From Silvania confinis (GTDB taxonomy: Bacteria; Pseudomonadota; Gammaproteobacteria; Enterobacterales; Enterobacteriaceae): a DNA stretch of 64,000 bases. Under the pieces are notes generated by a model, which worked only from the letters and a program-made list of their open reading frames with translations, was not told the origin of the DNA and did no database searches. The DNA lies in contig NZ_JAMGZJ010000078.1 in NCBI RefSeq assembly GCF_025564085.1, positions 744,001 through 808,000 on the forward strand, given 5' to 3'. Of this stretch, positions 1 to 8,278 are shown piece by piece. A program made the translations under genes and the position numbers. The first letter of the stretch is position 1, and each line of letters starts with the position of its first letter.

Positions 1-192
1 CCGGTTGTCGGTGAACTGACGCTGCGCTACGGCCTGCCGTTTAACATTCTGCACGGAAAAATGACCCAAACCGCCCATGGCGTTTTCGGTCAGCTGTGGC
101 TGCACGTGGTGGCCACGGAAGAACAACTGAACAATATCCTCGCCGATTTGCAGCACAGTGATATTGAAGGCGAGGTAATTAAGCATGGCTGA
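1..192 (+). CDS. MetN-type ABC transporter ATPase, C-terminal end (partial)
   Basis: An open frame runs from the window edge to a TGA at 190-192. It encodes about 63 residues with no Walker motifs, as expected for the C-terminal NIL domain of a MetN-family ATPase, which senses methionine and inhibits transport. The identity rests mainly on the next two genes, a MetI-like permease overlapping by 8 bp and a MetQ/NlpA-like binding protein, which is the standard metNIQ order. Only the tail is visible, so the nucleotide-binding domain cannot be assessed. A paralogue of the housekeeping metNIQ is more likely than the main copy, given the fumD neighbourhood. Confidence 0.75.
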   Translation, partial: PVVGELTLRYGLPFNILHGKMTQTAHGVFGQLWLHVVATEEQLNNILADLQHSDIEGEVIKHG

Positions 193-853
193 GACACTTT
201 TTCCGCACCTGAAATGGGACCAACTGTGGGCGGCCACGCTCGAAACATTGTACATGACCGCGCTGTCAGGCATCGCCACCTTTGTGCTGGGGCTGATCCT
301 CGGTCTGGCGCTGTTCTTAACCGCCCGCGGCGGACTGTTTCACAACCGCGCGCTGTACAGCGTTATCTCCATTGTGGTGAACGTGTTTCGTTCCATCCCG
401 TTCATCATTCTGATCGTCCTGCTGATCCCCTTCACCAAAACCGTGGTCGGCACCATTCTGGGCGCGAACGCCGCGCTGCCGGCGCTGATTGTCGGTGCCG
501 CGCCGTTCTACGCCCGTCTGGTGGAGATCGCCCTGCGTGAAGTGGACAAAGGGGTGATTGAGGCGACCCGCTCGATGGGTGCCCGACTGAGCACCTTAAT
601 TTTTCGGGTTTTACTGCCAGAATCATCGCCTGCGCTGGTGTCAGGTATCACCGTTACGCTTATTGCGCTGGTCAGCTACAGCGCCATGGCCGGGGTGATT
701 GGCGCGGGTGGTCTGGGAAATCTGGCTTATCTGGAAGGATTCCAGCGCAACCATGGTGACGTCACGCTGGTGGCAACGGTGACCATTTTAATCATCGTTT
801 TCATTATCCAGCTCTGCGGCGATGCCATTACTTCTGTCTTAGACAAACGCTAA
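185..853 (+). CDS. MetI-family ABC transporter permease
   Basis: This 222-residue inner-membrane protein has about five hydrophobic segments. The cytoplasmic EAA loop, the ATPase docking site, is near residues 120-140 (VDKGVIEATRSMGARL). Length and layout match MetI-type methionine permeases. It overlaps the upstream ATPase by 8 bp, implying translational coupling, and is followed 26 bp later by its binding protein. Expected role: membrane channel for import of methionine or a related amino acid. The actual substrate is not visible in the sequence; Salmonella SfbABC-type paralogues belong to the same family. Confidence 0.85.
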   Translation: MAETLFPHLKWDQLWAATLETLYMTALSGIATFVLGLILGLALFLTARGGLFHNRALYSVISIVVNVFRSIPFIILIVLLIPFTKTVVGTILGANAALPALIVGAAPFYARLVEIALREVDKGVIEATRSMGARLSTLIFRVLLPESSPALVSGITVTLIALVSYSAMAGVIGAGGLGNLAYLEGFQRNHGDVTLVATVTILIIVFIIQLCGDAITSVLDKR

Positions 854-879
854 TAATACAAACACACAGGAACCACATC

Positions 880-1692
880 ATGAAAAAAACACTGACGTTG
901 ATCGCCGCAGCAACCCTGAGCGCCCTGAGCTTTGCTTCCTGGGCTGATACCCTGACTGTAGGCGCGTCCAACACGCCGCACGCCGAAATCCTCGAGCAGG
1001 CTAAGCCGATCCTCGCCAAACAGGGTATCGATCTGGAGATCAAACCGTTCCAGGATTACATCCTGCCGAACACCGCGCTGGCAGGTCGTGACATCGACGC
1101 CAACTATTTCCAGCACATTCCTTATCTGAACAGCGTCCTGAAAGATCACGCTGGCGATAAAACCTATGATTTTGTCAGCGCCGGTGCGATCCACATCGAA
1201 CCAATCGGCATCTACTCTAAAAAATTCAAATCGCTGAAAGATCTGCCGGAAGGCGGCAAAATCATCATGCGTGATGCGGTGTCCGAAGAGGGGCGTATTC
1301 TCTCTATCTTCGAGAAAGAGGGCGTCATCAAACTGAAGCCGGGCATCGACAAAGTGACCGCGCGCATCAGCGACATCGTTGAGAACCCGAAAAAGCTGCA
1401 GTTCACCCCGAACGTTGAAGCAGCGCTGCTGCCGCAGATGTATAACAACGACGAAGGCGCGGCGGTGGTGATCAACGCCAACTACGCCATCGACGCCGGT
1501 CTGGACCCGGTTCACGATCCGATTGCGGTCGAAAGCGGTGAAAACAACCCGTACGCCAACATCATCACCGTGCACCGTGGCGACGAGAAGAAAAAAGATA
1601 TCGTAGCCCTGGTGAACGTGCTGCACTCCAAAGAAATTCAGGATTGGATCCGCACCAAGTACAAAGGCGCGGTGATCCCGGTTAATAACTGA
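880..1692 (+). CDS. MetQ/NlpA-family substrate-binding protein
   Basis: A 270-residue exported protein with a clean signal peptide (K-rich start, hydrophobic core, cleavage probably after SWA near residue 22). Motifs typical of the NlpA/MetQ fold follow, including TVGASNTPHAEIL and DANYFQHIPYL. Unlike classical MetQ or NlpA it has no lipobox cysteine, so it should be a soluble periplasmic protein rather than a lipoprotein. It is the third gene of the ABC cluster and ends just before a strong terminator. Ligand specificity, methionine or another small amino acid, is inferred from the family only. Confidence 0.85.
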   Translation: MKKTLTLIAAATLSALSFASWADTLTVGASNTPHAEILEQAKPILAKQGIDLEIKPFQDYILPNTALAGRDIDANYFQHIPYLNSVLKDHAGDKTYDFVSAGAIHIEPIGIYSKKFKSLKDLPEGGKIIMRDAVSEEGRILSIFEKEGVIKLKPGIDKVTARISDIVENPKKLQFTPNVEAALLPQMYNNDEGAAVVINANYAIDAGLDPVHDPIAVESGENNPYANIITVHRGDEKKKDIVALVNVLHSKEIQDWIRTKYKGAVIPVNN

Positions 1693-1710
1693 TTCACGGC
1701 TACTTTTTGC

Positions 1711-1744
1711 AAGCCCGGCGAGTGTCTCGCCGGGCTTCTTTTTT
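1711..1744 (+). terminator. Rho-independent terminator after the MetNIQ-type operon
   Basis: A perfect 12-bp stem (1711-1722 with 1726-1737) closes a 3-nt loop and is followed by a run of seven T. It lies 18 bp after the binding-protein stop codon. Confidence 0.92.
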
Positions 1745-1798
1745 GTATACAGCCGGTGAATCAATTAAGCTGACGTTTTAGGCAATGGAGTGAGAGTA

Positions 1799-2008
1799 AT
1801 GGGCAATGTGACCAAAGACGAAGCGCTGTATCAGGAGATGTGTCGTGTGGTGGGCAAAGTCGTTCTTGAGATGCGCGACCTGGGGCAGGAGCCTAAGCAT
1901 ATCGTGATCGCCGGTGTTGTGCGCACCGCGCTGGCGAACCAGCGCGTGCCACGCAGTGAATTAACCACCCAGGCGATGGAGACGGTGGTTAAAGCGCTGG
2001 CCGGTTAA
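1799..2008 (+). CDS. fumD: Fumarase D (YdhZ)
   Basis: A 69-residue protein matching E. coli FumD (formerly YdhZ) along its length; the stretch VGKVVLEMRDLGQEPKHIVI is diagnostic. In E. coli the gene lies beside pykF, and the protein has reported fumarase activity. The ATG at 1799 is chosen over an upstream in-frame GTG (1790) because GGAG at 1787-1790 gives an 8-nt spacer and the N-terminus then matches the known protein. Its 3' end overlaps the convergent permease gene by 20 bp. It marks the core-genome left border of the accessory interval. Confidence 0.9.
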   Translation: MGNVTKDEALYQEMCRVVGKVVLEMRDLGQEPKHIVIAGVVRTALANQRVPRSELTTQAMETVVKALAG

Positions 2009-2669
2009 CCCGTTTTACCAGCTGCTCAAGGGAGCAGCACAGCAGGTAATAGACCAGTCCCGTAAAGATAAAAATAGCCGCCGGGTAAATCTGCACCCGG
2101 TTGTTAACCTGTCCGGCAACGGTGGTTAGCTCCGGCACGTTGACAATAAAAGCAAGTGAAGTGTCCTTCAGCAGGCTGATAAAAATCCCTGTCAGCGACG
2201 GCAAAATGTTGCGCAGCGCCTGCGGCAACAGCAGTCGCCACAGCGTTTGCAGCGCGCTAAACCCCTGCGACTGCGCGGCCTCGTACTGACCGCCAGGTAA
2301 CGCTCGCAGCCCCGCCAGCACCGAGTGCATCACCGCCGCCGCGCTAAACCACGCCAGCGCCAGCGTGACGGTTAACGCGCCGGGCAGATCGCCCCCGGTG
2401 AGAAGCGGCAGCAAATACCACATCCAGAAAATGACAAAAATCAGCGGGATCCCGCGAATCAGCTCTGCCCATGCGAAGAGCGTCTGGCGAATAACGCCCG
2501 GGAAACGCCAGGCGAGGCCCGCCAGCGCAATGCCCGCCGGGAGCGCCAGCGCCGCCGCGCCGCAGGCCATCAGCAGCGTCAGCAGCACGCCGCCTGGCTG
2601 CCCGGCACTGAGGCGCCCCCACAGCAGATAATCAAGGTTGTCGGTAATTACGCTAAACCCGGCTAACAT
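1989..2669 (-). CDS. Polar amino-acid ABC transporter permease (second)
   Basis: This 226-residue membrane protein of the HisMQ/GlnP permease family has about five hydrophobic segments. Its EAA-type loop (AAQSQGFSALQTLWRLLLPQALR) is where the ATPase docks. It is the last of four co-directional genes (binding protein, ATPase, permease, permease), overlapping the preceding permease by 7 bp. Two different permeases make a heteromeric channel, as in HisQM or GltJK. It may start at the ATG at 2669. The 3' end runs convergently into fumD. Substrate unknown. Confidence 0.85.
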   Translation of the reverse strand: MLAGFSVITDNLDYLLWGRLSAGQPGGVLLTLLMACGAAALALPAGIALAGLAWRFPGVIRQTLFAWAELIRGIPLIFVIFWMWYLLPLLTGGDLPGALTVTLALAWFSAAAVMHSVLAGLRALPGGQYEAAQSQGFSALQTLWRLLLPQALRNILPSLTGIFISLLKDTSLAFIVNVPELTTVAGQVNNRVQIYPAAIFIFTGLVYYLLCCSLEQLVKRVNRPAL

Positions 2670-3430
2670 GACTCTTTACTCCTTAACAGGGTGTTGGTTT
2701 TACGCCGCCGTCCGGGCGAAGGCCCCATCTTTGTCAGCAGCATGCCCAGCGCGATGCCGGTCAGCAGGTACAGCACTGTGCCGACGCTGAAGGCTTCCAG
2801 CGCGTGGGCGTTATAACTTTCGATCTGGCGCACCTGATAGGTGAGTTCGGCAAAGCCGATGCCGCTGGCCAGCGACGAGAGTTTCATCAGATTAAGGTAC
2901 TGACCCACCACCGGCTGCCAGGCGTTGGCCAGGCCTTGCGGCAGCAGGATGTGTTGCAGTAGCCGCCATGACGAAAAACCCTGCGCCAGCGCCGCCTCTC
3001 GCTGGCCGCTGGAGACCGCCCGCATTCCCGCAGTGACCTCTTCGGTTAAAAACGCCGAGGTAAAGACCCCCAGCCCCCAGGCCGAGCAGAGAAACTCCGG
3101 TGTAAACCACCAGACGTTGCCCGGCAGCACCGACCAGGGGTGATCGGCCAGCACAAAGGCGCGAAAGGCCTGAGGCAGGCCGTTCCAGGCAGCGAAATAC
3201 CAGAACAGAAGCTGCACCAGCAGCGGCGTGTTGCGAAACAGCGAAACCCATACGGCGACGACTGCCGCGCCGGGGCGGCCGCCCGCGAGGCGCAATCCGA
3301 GGCAGGCGAGGGCGAGAAAGCTGGCGACCAGCGCACCCGCCAGTGTCACCCACAGGGTGGTTAAGAAACCGGACAGGATCCACTGCAAGGGCTGGCCGGT
3401 CAGCACCCCTTGCCAGTCAAGGGTGGGCAT
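2663..3430 (-). CDS. Polar amino-acid ABC transporter permease (first)
   Basis: A 255-residue HisMQ-family permease. Features include the family sequence SLFRNTPLLVQLLFWYFAAW near the first third and an EAA loop (REAALAQGFSSWRLLQHILLPQ). A basic C-terminal tail (GRRRKTN) follows the last membrane segment. Its ATG overlaps the end of the ATPase gene by one base, and its end overlaps the second permease, so the four genes form one tight operon. Together with the 226-residue partner it should build the membrane channel of an amino-acid importer. Confidence 0.87.
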   Translation of the reverse strand: MPTLDWQGVLTGQPLQWILSGFLTTLWVTLAGALVASFLALACLGLRLAGGRPGAAVVAVWVSLFRNTPLLVQLLFWYFAAWNGLPQAFRAFVLADHPWSVLPGNVWWFTPEFLCSAWGLGVFTSAFLTEEVTAGMRAVSSGQREAALAQGFSSWRLLQHILLPQGLANAWQPVVGQYLNLMKLSSLASGIGFAELTYQVRQIESYNAHALEAFSVGTVLYLLTGIALGMLLTKMGPSPGRRRKTNTLLRSKESC

Positions 3431-4245
3431 TACACTGCGTCCTGATGAAGTGGATTGAGCACCTTCTGTAGAAAACGGCGCGCGCGCGGATGGGCGGGAT
3501 GCTGAAAGAACTGCTCGGGAGGGGCCACTTCCAGAATCTGCCCCTCATCGATAAACACCACCCGATCGGCAATCTCGCGGGCGAACTGCATCTCGTGGGT
3601 GACCACAATCATGGTGATCCCGCTGTGGGCGAGGGCTTTCATCACCAACAGCACCTCGCCAATCATCTCGGGATCGAGCGCCGAGGTCGGCTCGTCAAAC
3701 AGCACGATCTGCGGCGAGGAGGCCAGCGCCCGGGCAATCGCCACCCGCTGCTGCTGCCCGCCGGAGAGGGTATCGGGATACTGATCGGCTTTATCCGCCA
3801 TCCCCACCTGACTGAGCAGGGCCCCGGCACGGGTCTGCGCCTGCGCCGACGACCAGCCGTGAACCTGCTCCAGCGCGAGGGTGATGTTTTGCCGGGCGGT
3901 CAGATGGGCGTAGAGATTAAACTGCTGAAACACAAAGCCGACCCGGCTGCGCAACTGCCGCAACGCCCGGCGGCTCAACTGGCGCGTCGGTTTCCCGTCG
4001 ATCAAGATCTCGCCAGAGGTTAAGGTTTCGAGCTGGTTGATCAGCCGAATCAGGGTGGATTTGCCGGAGCCGGAAGGGCCGAGGATCGCCACCACCTCGC
4101 CGGGCGTGATGCTCAGGCTGACACCTTTCAGCACCGGGCGATCGCCGTAGCGCTTCACTACATCGCAAAAGGTGACGCTGGCCTGCTCCAGATGCGCAAA
4201 ATCCGCGGCATCGGCCGCGGAAGATGAAAAGAGACCCGAGAACAT
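3430..4245 (-). CDS. Polar amino-acid ABC transporter ATPase
   Basis: A 271-residue ATPase of the GlnQ/HisP class. Walker [10 protein letters not shown] lies at residues 56-64, the ABC signature LSGGQQQR at 160-167 and Walker B IVLFDEP at 180-186, followed by the switch histidine region (VVTHEMQFA). A poorly conserved Ser/Ala-rich extension of about 23 residues precedes the domain. It lies one base downstream of the binding-protein gene and is contiguous with the permease. It powers uptake by hydrolysing ATP at the cytoplasmic face. All catalytic motifs are intact. Confidence 0.93.
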   Translation of the reverse strand: MFSGLFSSSAADAADFAHLEQASVTFCDVVKRYGDRPVLKGVSLSITPGEVVAILGPSGSGKSTLIRLINQLETLTSGEILIDGKPTRQLSRRALRQLRSRVGFVFQQFNLYAHLTARQNITLALEQVHGWSSAQAQTRAGALLSQVGMADKADQYPDTLSGGQQQRVAIARALASSPQIVLFDEPTSALDPEMIGEVLLVMKALAHSGITMIVVTHEMQFAREIADRVVFIDEGQILEVAPPEQFFQHPAHPRARRFLQKVLNPLHQDAV

Positions 4246-4246
4246 C

Positions 4247-5065
4247 TTACTGGGCTTCTATTGTAAAGGCGCGCGGCTGCGGGGAAGGGGTCTGCGGGCC
4301 AAACCAGACGTCGTAAATTTTTGCCGCGTCGCCGCTGCCCTCCAGTTTGACCAGTTCGTCATTCACCACTTTCAGCAACGCGGTTTCGCCTTTTTTCACC
4401 CCGACGCCGATCTCTTCTTTACTGAGCAGGTCGGGCAGGATTTTGAAGCTGGCTTTATCTGGTGCCTGGGCCAGCAGACCCGCCAGAATGGTGCTGTCCT
4501 GGGTGATCGCCTGCACGTTGCCGTTGCGCAACGCGGTCAGTGCCAGCGGAATATCATCATAAGAGAGCACACGGGACTGCGGGAAGCGCTGATGCAGGGC
4601 CTGTTCCCCGGTGGTGCCTTTCACCGCGCCAATGCGTGCCTTACCGTAGGCATCCAGTTTATCCGCGCCGTTGGCCGGGACCAGGAACTGTTGGCCGGTC
4701 ACAAAGTACGGGGTGGAAAAGTCGATTACCTGTGCGCGCTCCGGGGTGATGGTGATGTCCGCCACGATCAGGTCTGCTTTCCCGGACTGCAGCAGTGGAA
4801 TGCGGTTTGCCGGGTTAGTGGCGACTAACTCCAGCTTAACCCCCAGGGCTTTCGCCAGCGCCTGGGCGAAATCAACGTCATAGCCGACGATCTCATGGCT
4901 TTTGGCATCCACCGAGCCGAACGGCGGGTTGGCGTCGAAGGTGGCTACTTTGACCACCCCGGCGGCTTTAATATCCGCCAGCTGATCTGCCTGCACCTGG
5001 GTTGAAAGCAAGCCGCCTGCGGTCAGCAGACCGAGTGCCAGCGCCAGTTTTGTCTGTATTGCCAT
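4247..5065 (-). CDS. Amino-acid ABC transporter periplasmic binding protein
   Basis: A 272-residue extracellular solute-binding protein family 3 member. The signal peptide ends near QVQA, followed by a two-lobed domain with the family sequences [17 protein letters not shown] and [20 protein letters not shown]. The ATG at 5065 is chosen because an in-frame upstream ATG at 5131 would bury the signal peptide behind 22 non-conserved residues; AGAGG precedes the chosen start. It is the first gene of a four-gene import operon. The ADITIT..R pattern suits polar amino acids, but the exact ligand cannot be read from sequence. Confidence 0.88.
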   Translation of the reverse strand: MAIQTKLALALGLLTAGGLLSTQVQADQLADIKAAGVVKVATFDANPPFGSVDAKSHEIVGYDVDFAQALAKALGVKLELVATNPANRIPLLQSGKADLIVADITITPERAQVIDFSTPYFVTGQQFLVPANGADKLDAYGKARIGAVKGTTGEQALHQRFPQSRVLSYDDIPLALTALRNGNVQAITQDSTILAGLLAQAPDKASFKILPDLLSKEEIGVGVKKGETALLKVVNDELVKLEGSGDAAKIYDVWFGPQTPSPQPRAFTIEAQ

Positions 5066-5306
5066 AAAATTCACTGCCTCTGTGTTTTGGTTTTGTCCTG
5101 TTACGCTCCCATAACCTTTACGCCCGGCCAAATAAGAAAAATGACTTTGCTATATGAAAAAAGTGATTAGTGAACAGTGTGTTACGCGTAAGTAAATGAC
5201 AGGCGGCCTTTTGCAGTTTGCGCACATTCTCTGCCGGTATTCGCATTTCCCTTTGCGCCCCGTTGCAGGTTTACTGAATGCAGGCTGAACACAGAGGAAA
5301 GCGGCA

Positions 5307-5474
5307 ATGGGAAAATTACTGAGTACGTTACGACGGTTATTTGCAGGGCGAACCGAGGGTGCAGAGAACAGTGCGCAACGTGTTCTTGAGTCCATCTTGC
5401 CTGCTGCCAGCCTGTATGGCGTGGACATTGCCACTATCGATCCGGAGTGGTTCTATGACCAAACGCAACGCTGA
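5307..5474 (+). CDS. Small hypothetical protein (55 aa)
   Basis: A short open frame starting at ATG 5307 after an AGAGGAAA Shine-Dalgarno sequence (5293-5300) at good distance. The product begins MGKLLSTLRRLFAGR, a short amphipathic basic helix, and ends with an acidic-aromatic segment (IDPEWFYDQTQR). There is no signal peptide and no family I recognise. Its end overlaps the start of another tiny frame at 5455. Codon use resembles neighbouring genes and the ribosome site is strong, so translation is plausible. The function is unknown. Confidence 0.5.
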   Translation: MGKLLSTLRRLFAGRTEGAENSAQRVLESILPAASLYGVDIATIDPEWFYDQTQR

Positions 5475-5529
5475 ACACCGCATGGTGCGGGAAACCTACT
5501 GGAACGAGGTGTGCGTCCTTAAAAACTAA
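5455..5529 (+). CDS. Tiny ORF overlapping the 55-aa ORF (24 aa)
   Basis: A frame encoding MTKRNAEHRMVRETYWNEVC plus four residues. Its ATG at 5455 lies inside the end of the 55-codon ORF with a 20-bp overlap in another frame, an arrangement typical of translational coupling. No recognised family and no clear independent ribosome site. It could equally be a by-product of the overlap. It ends about 95 bp before the histidine kinase start. Confidence 0.3.
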   Translation: MTKRNAEHRMVRETYWNEVCVLKN

Positions 5530-5624
5530 ACTGGATGTTAACATCCAAAATCACATCCTGGTTTTGTCCCCGGCTCCGCAACCTGCTAAGGTTTCTGGCG
5601 ACCTCACTTAAGCCAGTTAAGCGG

Positions 5625-6950
5625 ATGAACAACAAACATTTTATCCACCGCGGGATCCTCCTTGGGTTACTGCTCTTCCTGATCAGCAGCGCGTTGCTGT
5701 ATGCCGAACAGATCCGCCGCCAGTTCTGGGCGCTGGATCAGCAGTTTGCCACCACCTTCTCGGAAGTGGGGGCGATGCTCACGCAAAACGAATCGATCTT
5801 ACCCCTGCTTAATGGCGACGAAGATCTGGCTGCGCTGCGCAAAAAATTCCCGCAAATCGTCACCCTGCAAAAGACCACCGATCGCGCGCTCGACGCGGCG
5901 CGGGTGGAGTCTGCCGAAGGCGAGCAATACTGGCTGTACAACCCCTGGCGGCAAATTAGGGTGTTGATCGACCCGCAAACGGTGCTGCACGCCAACCCGC
6001 GTTTTTCCCACATTACCCTGCACCTCGACGGCACGCCGCCTGTTCAGCAAGACGCCTTCTGGCACTGGCAGCGACAGTTTTCGCAGCATACCCAGCCGTT
6101 TACGCTCGCCGCCAGTGCGCAACCCGCCTGGACGCAGATCCCGCTGCTGCCTTTCGTGCTGCTGTTTCTGGGCTGGACGATAGTCACCACCGCGGTCGGG
6201 GCCATCGTCTGGCAGCGAACGCAGCGGCAAAATGCCGACCGTCGTGCCCGCTATTATCAACATGCCCGTCTCAACACCCTGGGCGAGATCACCGCCGGGA
6301 TTGTGCATGAGATCAACCAGCCGCTGACGGCCGTACAGACCTGGATCCAGGGGGCGCAGCGCCAACTGGTGCAGGGCAATTCTGCGGCAGTATCGCAGGC
6401 GCTGGCTGCCGCCCTGATCCAGACCCAACGGATTAACGCCCTGCTGACGCGCTTTCGCGAGCATGTAGCCGAGGAAGAGGTGACCCTGCGCGAGGTCGAT
6501 CTGACCGAGTGCTGGCAGCATGTCGGGAATTTGCTGGAGCATGAGCGCAGCGCGAAACATATTCGTGTCACCCATGATTTTGCCCCGGACGCGCGCGCGC
6601 TGTTTGCCGACCGGCTGTGGCTGGAGCAGGTGCTGCATAATCTGCTTAGCAACGCCATCCAGGCCCAGCAGGACAAGCCCGCAGGCTGGGTGCACATCGC
6701 CAGCCGCGCAGAACGGGATCGCACCACGTTGACCGTCACCGACGGCGGGCCGGGCTTTACCCCGGAGGCGCTGGAGAATGCCTTTATGCCGTTCTACAGC
6801 GGACGCAAAGAGGGGATTGGGCTGGGCATGACCTTAACGGAGTCGTTATTGACCAGAATGAACGGCACTATTTCGCTGGATAACGCCCCGGACGGTGGGG
6901 CGCGGGTGATGCTGCAGTTTGATCGTCAGGGGAGTCGCACGCATGGATAA
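5625..6950 (+). CDS. Membrane sensor histidine kinase (DctB/FixL-like)
   Basis: A 441-residue kinase from ATG 5625. Two membrane segments (about residues 11-27 and 172-196) flank a periplasmic sensor domain of about 140 residues without obvious motifs. The H-box VHEINQPL places the phospho-accepting histidine at residue 228. An N-box (LHNLLSNAIQA) and glycine-rich ATP boxes (DGGPGF, GIGLGM) complete the catalytic domain. The frame stays open upstream to 5535, but only the 5625 start gives an N-terminal membrane anchor directly. It overlaps the response-regulator gene by 8 bp, so the two form a pair. The ligand is unknown; the secreted HbpS-like protein downstream is a candidate partner. Confidence 0.85.
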   Translation: MNNKHFIHRGILLGLLLFLISSALLYAEQIRRQFWALDQQFATTFSEVGAMLTQNESILPLLNGDEDLAALRKKFPQIVTLQKTTDRALDAARVESAEGEQYWLYNPWRQIRVLIDPQTVLHANPRFSHITLHLDGTPPVQQDAFWHWQRQFSQHTQPFTLAASAQPAWTQIPLLPFVLLFLGWTIVTTAVGAIVWQRTQRQNADRRARYYQHARLNTLGEITAGIVHEINQPLTAVQTWIQGAQRQLVQGNSAAVSQALAAALIQTQRINALLTRFREHVAEEEVTLREVDLTECWQHVGNLLEHERSAKHIRVTHDFAPDARALFADRLWLEQVLHNLLSNAIQAQQDKPAGWVHIASRAERDRTTLTVTDGGPGFTPEALENAFMPFYSGRKEGIGLGMTLTESLLTRMNGTISLDNAPDGGARVMLQFDRQGSRTHG

Positions 6951-7566
6951 CATTATTTACCTCATCGACGATGATGCGTCAGTTCGGGAGTCGCTGGTGT
7001 TCCTGCTGTCGGGAATGAACTGGCAGATAAAGGCGTTTGACAGTATCGCGGCGTTTACCACCGCACACGGTAGCGATACCGCGCTTACCGGCTGTCTGCT
7101 GCTGGATATGCGCATGCCAGGGAAAGGCGGCCTGGCCTGGCTGGAAGAGGGCAGATGGCCATGGCCGCTGCTGCCGGTGATCCTGATGACCGGGCATGGC
7201 ACCATCGATGCCTGCCGACGCGCGTTTCACAATGGGGTGTTTGAGTTCTTCACCAAACCGCTGGATGCCGACAAGCTGATCGAGTCCGTTACCGCGGCGC
7301 TGGCAGAAAGCCAGCAGCGGGTGGGCGTATGGCAAGAGGTCACGCGGGTGCGGGCGCTGTTTGCCCAACTCAGCGCCCGCGAGTTCGAAGTACTGCACGC
7401 CCTGATGGACGGGGGCAGTAATAAAGAGGTCGCCGCGCGCCTGGATCTCTCTCCGCGTACGGTTGAAGCGCACCGGGCGGCGGTGTTCCTTAAGCTGGGT
7501 GTTGCCAGCCTGGTTCAGGCCATCCGGGAATATGACAAATTGCAATCCGTAGAACTACCAGGCTAG
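6943..7566 (+). CDS. FixJ/TtrR-type response regulator
   Basis: A 207-residue regulator. The receiver domain has the acidic pocket (DDD at 9-11), phospho-acceptor Asp55 in LLLDMRMPG, the conserved Thr in LMTGHG and Lys in FTKPLD. A LuxR-type helix-turn-helix (LSAREFEVLHALMDGGSNKEV onward) fills the C-terminal third. The ATG at 6943 overlaps the kinase stop, and the start at 6919 is rejected because it adds residues before the beta-1 strand. As a FixJ-class protein it should bind DNA as a phosphorylated dimer. Likely targets are its own operon or the downstream HbpS-like gene (inference). Confidence 0.88.
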   Translation: MDNIIYLIDDDASVRESLVFLLSGMNWQIKAFDSIAAFTTAHGSDTALTGCLLLDMRMPGKGGLAWLEEGRWPWPLLPVILMTGHGTIDACRRAFHNGVFEFFTKPLDADKLIESVTAALAESQQRVGVWQEVTRVRALFAQLSAREFEVLHALMDGGSNKEVAARLDLSPRTVEAHRAAVFLKLGVASLVQAIREYDKLQSVELPG

Positions 7567-7643
7567 CTGCGTAATCGACCGAATAACATTCGTGCCGCCT
7601 CCCCGATATGCTTCAGGTGTTCCCACTGATAAGAGGATGTGCG

Positions 7644-8126
7644 ATGAAAAAGGTAATGATGGCAGTAATCGGGGTTGCAGGGATGGTCGGCGTATCGGCG
7701 CACGCACAATCTGTGGCGCAAAACAGCCTGTCGCTGACTCAGGCGAACGCGCTGGCCAGCGCCGCCGTTCAGGCCTGTATGGCGAAAAACTACCAGGTGA
7801 GCGTCACGGTGGTGGATCGCGCCGGGGTGGTAAAAGCGGTACAGCGCACGGATAACGCCGGTCCGCATACCCTGAAGGCCAGCGAGATGAAAGCCTTTAC
7901 CGCGCTGAGCACCAAAAATGCGTCGGGTAAAGTGATGGAGTCGGCGCAAAGCAACGCGGGCGCACAAAACCTGCGTGATATCCCGGGCCTGCTGCTGCTG
8001 GCCGGTGGCCTGCCGGTAAAAGAAGGGGATGATGTGATTGGCGCGATCGGTATTGGTGGCGCACCGGGTGGGCACCTGGATGAAGCCTGTGCCCAGCAGG
8101 CAATTGACAGCCTGAAGAAGTCGTAA
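7644..8126 (+). CDS. Exported GlcG/HbpS-fold haem-binding-like protein
   Basis: A 160-residue protein with a signal peptide ending near SAHA, then one GlcG/HbpS domain. Family sequences include VSVTVVDRAGVVKAVQRTDNAGPHTL, IPGLLLLAGGLPV and the C-terminal GAIGIGGAPGGHLDEACA. It starts at ATG 7644 with AGAGGA 6 nt upstream. Streptomyces HbpS is an extracytoplasmic haem-binding octamer that modulates the kinase SenS. Here the gene follows a kinase-regulator pair by 77 bp, giving the same gene trio. Haem binding in this protein is not proven by the sequence; many relatives sit beside oxidoreductases with unknown roles. Confidence 0.82.
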   Translation: MKKVMMAVIGVAGMVGVSAHAQSVAQNSLSLTQANALASAAVQACMAKNYQVSVTVVDRAGVVKAVQRTDNAGPHTLKASEMKAFTALSTKNASGKVMESAQSNAGAQNLRDIPGLLLLAGGLPVKEGDDVIGAIGIGGAPGGHLDEACAQQAIDSLKKS

Positions 8127-8154
8127 TACCCGTCCTGGCAAACATGCTGCATAT

Positions 8155-8231
8155 TGCCCGGCGGCGCTTCGCTTGCCCGGGCCTACGGTCAGGTTTTGTA
8201 GGCCGGCTAAGGCGAAGCCGCCACCCGGCAA
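8155..8231. repeat. REP/BIME element (two inverted REP units)
   Basis: Two oppositely oriented REP-like units, 8155-8186 and 8198-8230, each with the CCCGG core, imperfect stem and CCTAC/GTAGG end. They are separated by about 11 bp. Such palindromic units are typical of enterobacterial intergenic DNA and often stabilise mRNA 3' ends or bind gyrase. Confidence 0.85.
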
Positions 8232-8247
8232 AAAGGCGGGCACTACA

Positions 8248-8277
8248 AAAAAAGCCCCGGATAATCCGGGGCTTTTT
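8248..8277. terminator. Bidirectional terminator
   Basis: The stem 8254-8261 with 8265-8272 closes a TAA loop, with A-runs before and T-runs after, so it can terminate in both directions. It serves the HbpS-like gene on the plus strand and the small acidic gene on the minus strand. Confidence 0.9.
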
Positions 8278-8278
8278 G

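Noticed and set aside
850-1764. 304-codon minus-strand open frame
   Set aside because: It is the antisense shadow of the MetQ-like gene, with odd composition and no ribosome site; the plus-strand protein has a signal peptide and family motifs.
5799-6695. 298-codon minus-strand open frame
   Set aside because: Shadow of the histidine kinase gene, whose catalytic motifs are unambiguous.
8155-8231. CRISPR-like repeat
   Set aside because: Only two inverted units without spacers; the sequence fits a REP/BIME element.
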